Below, one piece after another: positions 61,170 to 64,000 of a stretch of DNA of 64,000 bases. Within the stretch, counting starts at the first letter, position 1; the number at the start of each line of letters is the position of its first letter. The translations under genes were made by a program, and so were the position numbers. Source of the stretch: Motilibacter rhizosphaerae (GTDB lineage Bacteria; Actinomycetota; Actinomycetes; Motilibacterales; Motilibacteraceae); contig NZ_SGXD01000003.1 in assembly GCF_004216915.1 (NCBI RefSeq), positions 1-64,000 on the forward strand, written 5' to 3'. Under the pieces are notes generated by a model that was given only the letters and a program-made list of their open reading frames with translations, did no database searches and was not told the DNA's origin.

Positions 61170-63193
61170 GCCGGCCCGCCCTGGTCCGCCGGATCCAGGC
61201 GGCGTACGCCCTGGACCCCCCGCGCCGCGGCCTGGGCCACCTGCCCCGCCTCGCGCTCGAGCACCGAGCGCAGGGCGAGCTGCTCGCCCTCCTCGCCGAC
61301 CTGCGCCCGCTGCACCCCGGCGGCGGTGAGCCGCGCGAGCAGGTCCGGCCCGTCGACGTCGGCGAGCTCGGCCAGGCCGACGCCGGCGAGCGCGGCGGCC
61401 AGCGGCGTACGCCCCTCGAGCAGGCCGTCGAGGACGCCCGCCGCCGCACCCGGGTCGGCGAGCGGGCGCGGGTCCCCGGGGATGACCTCCGGGGCGTCGC
61501 CGAGCACGGTGACGAGCGCGCGGGCCGCGCGGGCGCCGAGCGTGGCCGAGGCCGCCGTCCCCGTGAGCGGGTCGACGGCCTCCGCGGCAGCGCGGAGCCG
61601 GTCGGGCAGGGCGGAGGTCGTGCTGCCGCCGACGGCGCGGACCCGGGCCGCGCCGTACGCCTCCTGGCGCCAGCGCGAGAGCGCGCCCACGACGGCCGGC
61701 TGGGCGAGGGCGAGCAGCCGCCCGATCTCGAACGCCGCCGCGTAGCCCAGGTCCTCGCTGCCGTCCGGCACGACCCGGCGCAGCTGGTCGGCGTGGTGGG
61801 TGAGCGGCAGCGCGGGCAGGCCCTCCGGCTGGTCGGGGTCGGGCTCGACGCGCGGCACGGGAGCAGGCGCGAGCGGGCCGCGGAACCACGCCTGGCCGGT
61901 CTCCCCCCGCCGGCCGTGGGCCTCCAGCCGGACGTGGCCCGTCTCGGCGACGAGCGGCAGCGGCCGGGGGCTGACGGGCTCGGACGCCACCGCCTGCGCG
62001 GGGCTGCCGGGCCCGACGGGGTCCCCGTCCGGCGTCTCGGGCCCGGTAACGACGTGGCCGAGCAGGCGCACGTGCAGCTCGCTGGCGAGGGTGCGGAAGT
62101 CGCCGGTGCCGGCGCAGTCGAACGACCAGTAGGCCAGGACCGGGAAGCGCTTCGGCTCGTCGAAGAGCCGCGGCGGGATGGCGAACGCCGCGCCGAGCTC
62201 CATCTTCGCCCTCAGCCCGGAGACGCCGAGCGGCTCACCGGCGCTCTCGAGCGCGGATGCCCAGCCACCGCCGGTAGGGACCGCGGTGCCCGTCGCGGCC
62301 GTGACGAAGGTGGAGCCGGAAGCCGTGTGCGGGGCGGCGAAGCCGGGGGCCGCTTCCTCGATGTCGAGCGCGCCCTCGGCCTCGCGCAGCGCGGACGGGA
62401 GCCGCATGACCGCGGGGTCGAAGGCGACCTCCGGCTGCAGGTCGGCGCGGACGTCGACGACCGAGATCACCCGGTCGTACAGGTCGTCGTGGGCGAGCGG
62501 CGGGTTCGTCGGCAGGACGTCGAGCTGGCCCTCGAGGTTGACCAGGCAGGCGAGGTAGTGCCCACCCGGCTGCGGCAGCCGGTTGCCCAGCACGACGGCG
62601 AGCCACCCGTCGTCGTCGCCCAGCGCGAGCTCGGTGTCGCGCAGGTCGACCGCGCGCACCGAGCAGAGCAGAGCCAGGTCCTCGCGGGTGGGGAACGTCC
62701 GCTGCACGACCGAGAGCGGCACCTCCAGGCAGCTGGTGCGGGCGACGTCCGCCTCCCCCGGCGGCAGCACGGCGTCGGCCGAGACGCACTCGGCGACCGG
62801 GACGTCGTGGCGCAGCTGTCCCTCCCCCTCCGCGACGAGCACGAGCGCGAGCCACGGCGTGGGCGGTGGGTCGTCGGGTCCGGGCACGCTGCCGTCGACG
62901 GGCAGGTCGGGCGAGCGCTCCCACGGCAGCGTCCGGCGGCGCAGCACGACCTGCGGGAGGCGGGAGGCGAAGTAGCCCGTCGCCCGCGCCGGCGGGTACG
63001 TGCTGAGCACCTGGTCCGGCGGCAGGGCGAAACGCGGGCCGGTCACGACGACGCGCGTCCGCAGGTCCTCGACGGGTCCCGGCAGCCCGCTCGTCGCCCC
63101 CGTCAGGAGGTACGAGCCGGCGGGCACAGGGGGGACGGCGTACGGGTAGAGCGCGAAGGTCCCGGGCGCGGGGAGTGGGGGCTCGCTGGGCAC
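61166..63193 (-). CDS. Uncharacterised 675-residue protein of the cassette
   Basis: A soluble protein opening with GTFALYPYAVPPVPAGSY, a beta-rich start. LPQVVLRRRTLPWERSPD and PPTPWLALVLVAEGEGQL (about 78-125) resemble a conserved motif I recall from the same kind of particle-associated loci. The C-terminal third is helical. No signal peptide or TM is seen. The GTG has a very good ribosome site (GGAAGGAGG) and starts 1 nt after the stop of the first gene. Confidence 0.75.
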   Translation of the reverse strand: MPSEPPLPAPGTFALYPYAVPPVPAGSYLLTGATSGLPGPVEDLRTRVVVTGPRFALPPDQVLSTYPPARATGYFASRLPQVVLRRRTLPWERSPDLPVDGSVPGPDDPPPTPWLALVLVAEGEGQLRHDVPVAECVSADAVLPPGEADVARTSCLEVPLSVVQRTFPTREDLALLCSVRAVDLRDTELALGDDDGWLAVVLGNRLPQPGGHYLACLVNLEGQLDVLPTNPPLAHDDLYDRVISVVDVRADLQPEVAFDPAVMRLPSALREAEGALDIEEAAPGFAAPHTASGSTFVTAATGTAVPTGGGWASALESAGEPLGVSGLRAKMELGAAFAIPPRLFDEPKRFPVLAYWSFDCAGTGDFRTLASELHVRLLGHVVTGPETPDGDPVGPGSPAQAVASEPVSPRPLPLVAETGHVRLEAHGRRGETGQAWFRGPLAPAPVPRVEPDPDQPEGLPALPLTHHADQLRRVVPDGSEDLGYAAAFEIGRLLALAQPAVVGALSRWRQEAYGAARVRAVGGSTTSALPDRLRAAAEAVDPLTGTAASATLGARAARALVTVLGDAPEVIPGDPRPLADPGAAAGVLDGLLEGRTPLAAALAGVGLAELADVDGPDLLARLTAAGVQRAQVGEEGEQLALRSVLEREAGQVAQAAARGVQGVRRLDPADQGGPA

Positions 63194-63194
63194 G

Positions 63195-64000
63195 TCAGGC
63201 CTCCTTCCAGCCGACGACGGGCGGGTGCGGCAGCGGGGGGACGGGCGGCGGGACCGAGGCCGGGAAGCCGCGCGCGGCGATGTCGCGGGCCACCGCGGCC
63301 GGGTCGTCCCCGGTCAGGCCGAGCACGCCGGCGAGCCCCCGCGTCGGGCCGGTGACGACGGTGACGGCGACGGGCCCGACCTGCTGCGGGACGACCCGGA
63401 AGACCGCGACGCCGCGCGGACCGTCGGCGACGACGGAGGGAGGCTCGGGACTCCCATCGGCACGTACGGGCCGGACCGCGCCGTCGAGCCCGAGCCGCAG
63501 GTCGTCGCCGGCGCCACCCTCGAGCGCGACGGCGACGAGGGTGACGGGCGCGGCGAACGTCGTGGTGACGCCCGACGCGCCTCCGACGACGAGGTCGGGA
63601 GCGGACCAGCCGAGCCGCGTGGGCGCGGTGCGCCGGCGCGGGACCCTGCCTGACGCGCGGACGGTGCACCCGGCGGCGACGTGGACGCCGTCCCCGGCGT
63701 ACGGCAGCGCGGTGGCGGCGTCCCACCCGGCCACGGGCGCGCCCTCCACGGCAGGCACGAGGACGACCGCGCGGGTGCCGGCGGGGACGGGCAGCCCGGC
63801 GCCCTCCCCGACGACCGCGTCGAGGCCCGCGCGACCGCCCGGCAGGAGCGCGAGCACGCGGACCGTCCCGCTGCGGACGACGAGGACCGGGCGGCGCTGC
63901 TCGTCGACGTCGCGCGCCGCGTCCGGGAGCGCGAGCACCGTCAGCGCGGTGACGGGGAGCTCGCCCTGGAGCAGGCCCGCTCCGAGCGCGGCGAGCCGGT
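63195..64000 (-). CDS. First visible gene of the cassette, cut by the window edge
   Basis: An open frame continues beyond 64000, so the start is not seen; at least 268 residues are present. The visible part is beta-rich with a Pro-rich end (PPPVPPLPHPP) and no catalytic motif. It contains no signal peptide in the visible part. It precedes the 675-residue gene with a 1-nt gap and is therefore in the same operon. Family unknown. Confidence 0.65.
   Translation of the reverse strand, partial: RLAALGAGLLQGELPVTALTVLALPDAARDVDEQRRPVLVVRSGTVRVLALLPGGRAGLDAVVGEGAGLPVPAGTRAVVLVPAVEGAPVAGWDAATALPYAGDGVHVAAGCTVRASGRVPRRRTAPTRLGWSAPDLVVGGASGVTTTFAAPVTLVAVALEGGAGDDLRLGLDGAVRPVRADGSPEPPSVVADGPRGVAVFRVVPQQVGPVAVTVVTGPTRGLAGVLGLTGDDPAAVARDIAARGFPASVPPPVPPLPHPPVVGWKEA

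Overview
The window is very GC-rich, codes densely on both strands and uses many GTG starts. Together with actinobacterial families (SigE-type sigma factor, DUF5302, DUF4192, PAC2, MsiK-dependent type sugar ABC transporter without its own ATPase) this points to an actinomycete chromosome. A methyl-accepting chemotaxis protein suggests a motile lineage (Kineosporiales or Motilibacterales-like, a guess). No insertion sequence, prophage integrase or CRISPR array was seen.

Layout. 1-500: leader and promoter of an rRNA operon running off the left edge, preceded by tRNA-Trp, all on the minus strand. 0.6-5.1 kb: ECF sigma factor, ATP-dependent DNA ligase, serine hydrolase, then a coupled sulfurtransferase/SufE pair. 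5.1-10.5 kb: an efflux operon (DMT permease, unknown protein, MFS) facing a CGNR zinc-finger regulator, then a membrane Ser/Thr kinase. 10.7-15.5 kb: methyltransferase-like protein, a kinase-like protein without Walker A, a 45-residue membrane protein, UPF0303, ABC-F ATPase and an SNase-like protein. 15.5-17.5 kb: MFS exporter and TetR with matching operators. 17.7-21.3 kb: sugar ABC operon (binding protein, two permeases) with intergenic hairpins and a strong terminator. 21.7-30.8 kb: a HATPase-like protein, a long Pro/Ala surface protein, PAC2, two glycosyltransferases, an HNH-like protein, RtcB, MOSC, ankyrin, DUF5302 and NUDIX. 30.8-41.3 kb: DEAD/DEAH helicase, sugar MFS plus aldose epimerase, DUF4192, CYTH-like protein, FUSC-type membrane protein and an aldo/keto reductase. 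41.3-52.5 kb: a multi-sensor SpoIIE phosphatase, SprT-like protease, an 11-residue peptide gene, a Bcr/CflA exporter with an operator inside its promoter, chemoreceptor, RNase J and release factor 3.

52.5-64 kb: the most unusual part. At least five genes on the minus strand, mostly very large, are joined by 1-nt gaps or 4-nt stop/start overlaps and have no signal peptides. The last is a BNR/Asp-box beta-propeller protein. Several short motifs resemble uncharacterised proteins that I recall from loci of contractile-injection or phage-tail-like particles. The assignment is an inference and would be settled by the sequence to the right of the window.

Regulatory reading. Several genes (ligase, UPF0303, glycosyltransferase 4, aldo/keto reductase, SprT-like) have a -10-like hexamer 6-7 nt before the start codon and no Shine-Dalgarno sequence, which fits leaderless transcription. 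Most other genes carry GGAGG-type sites or are coupled by GTGA/ATGA overlaps.
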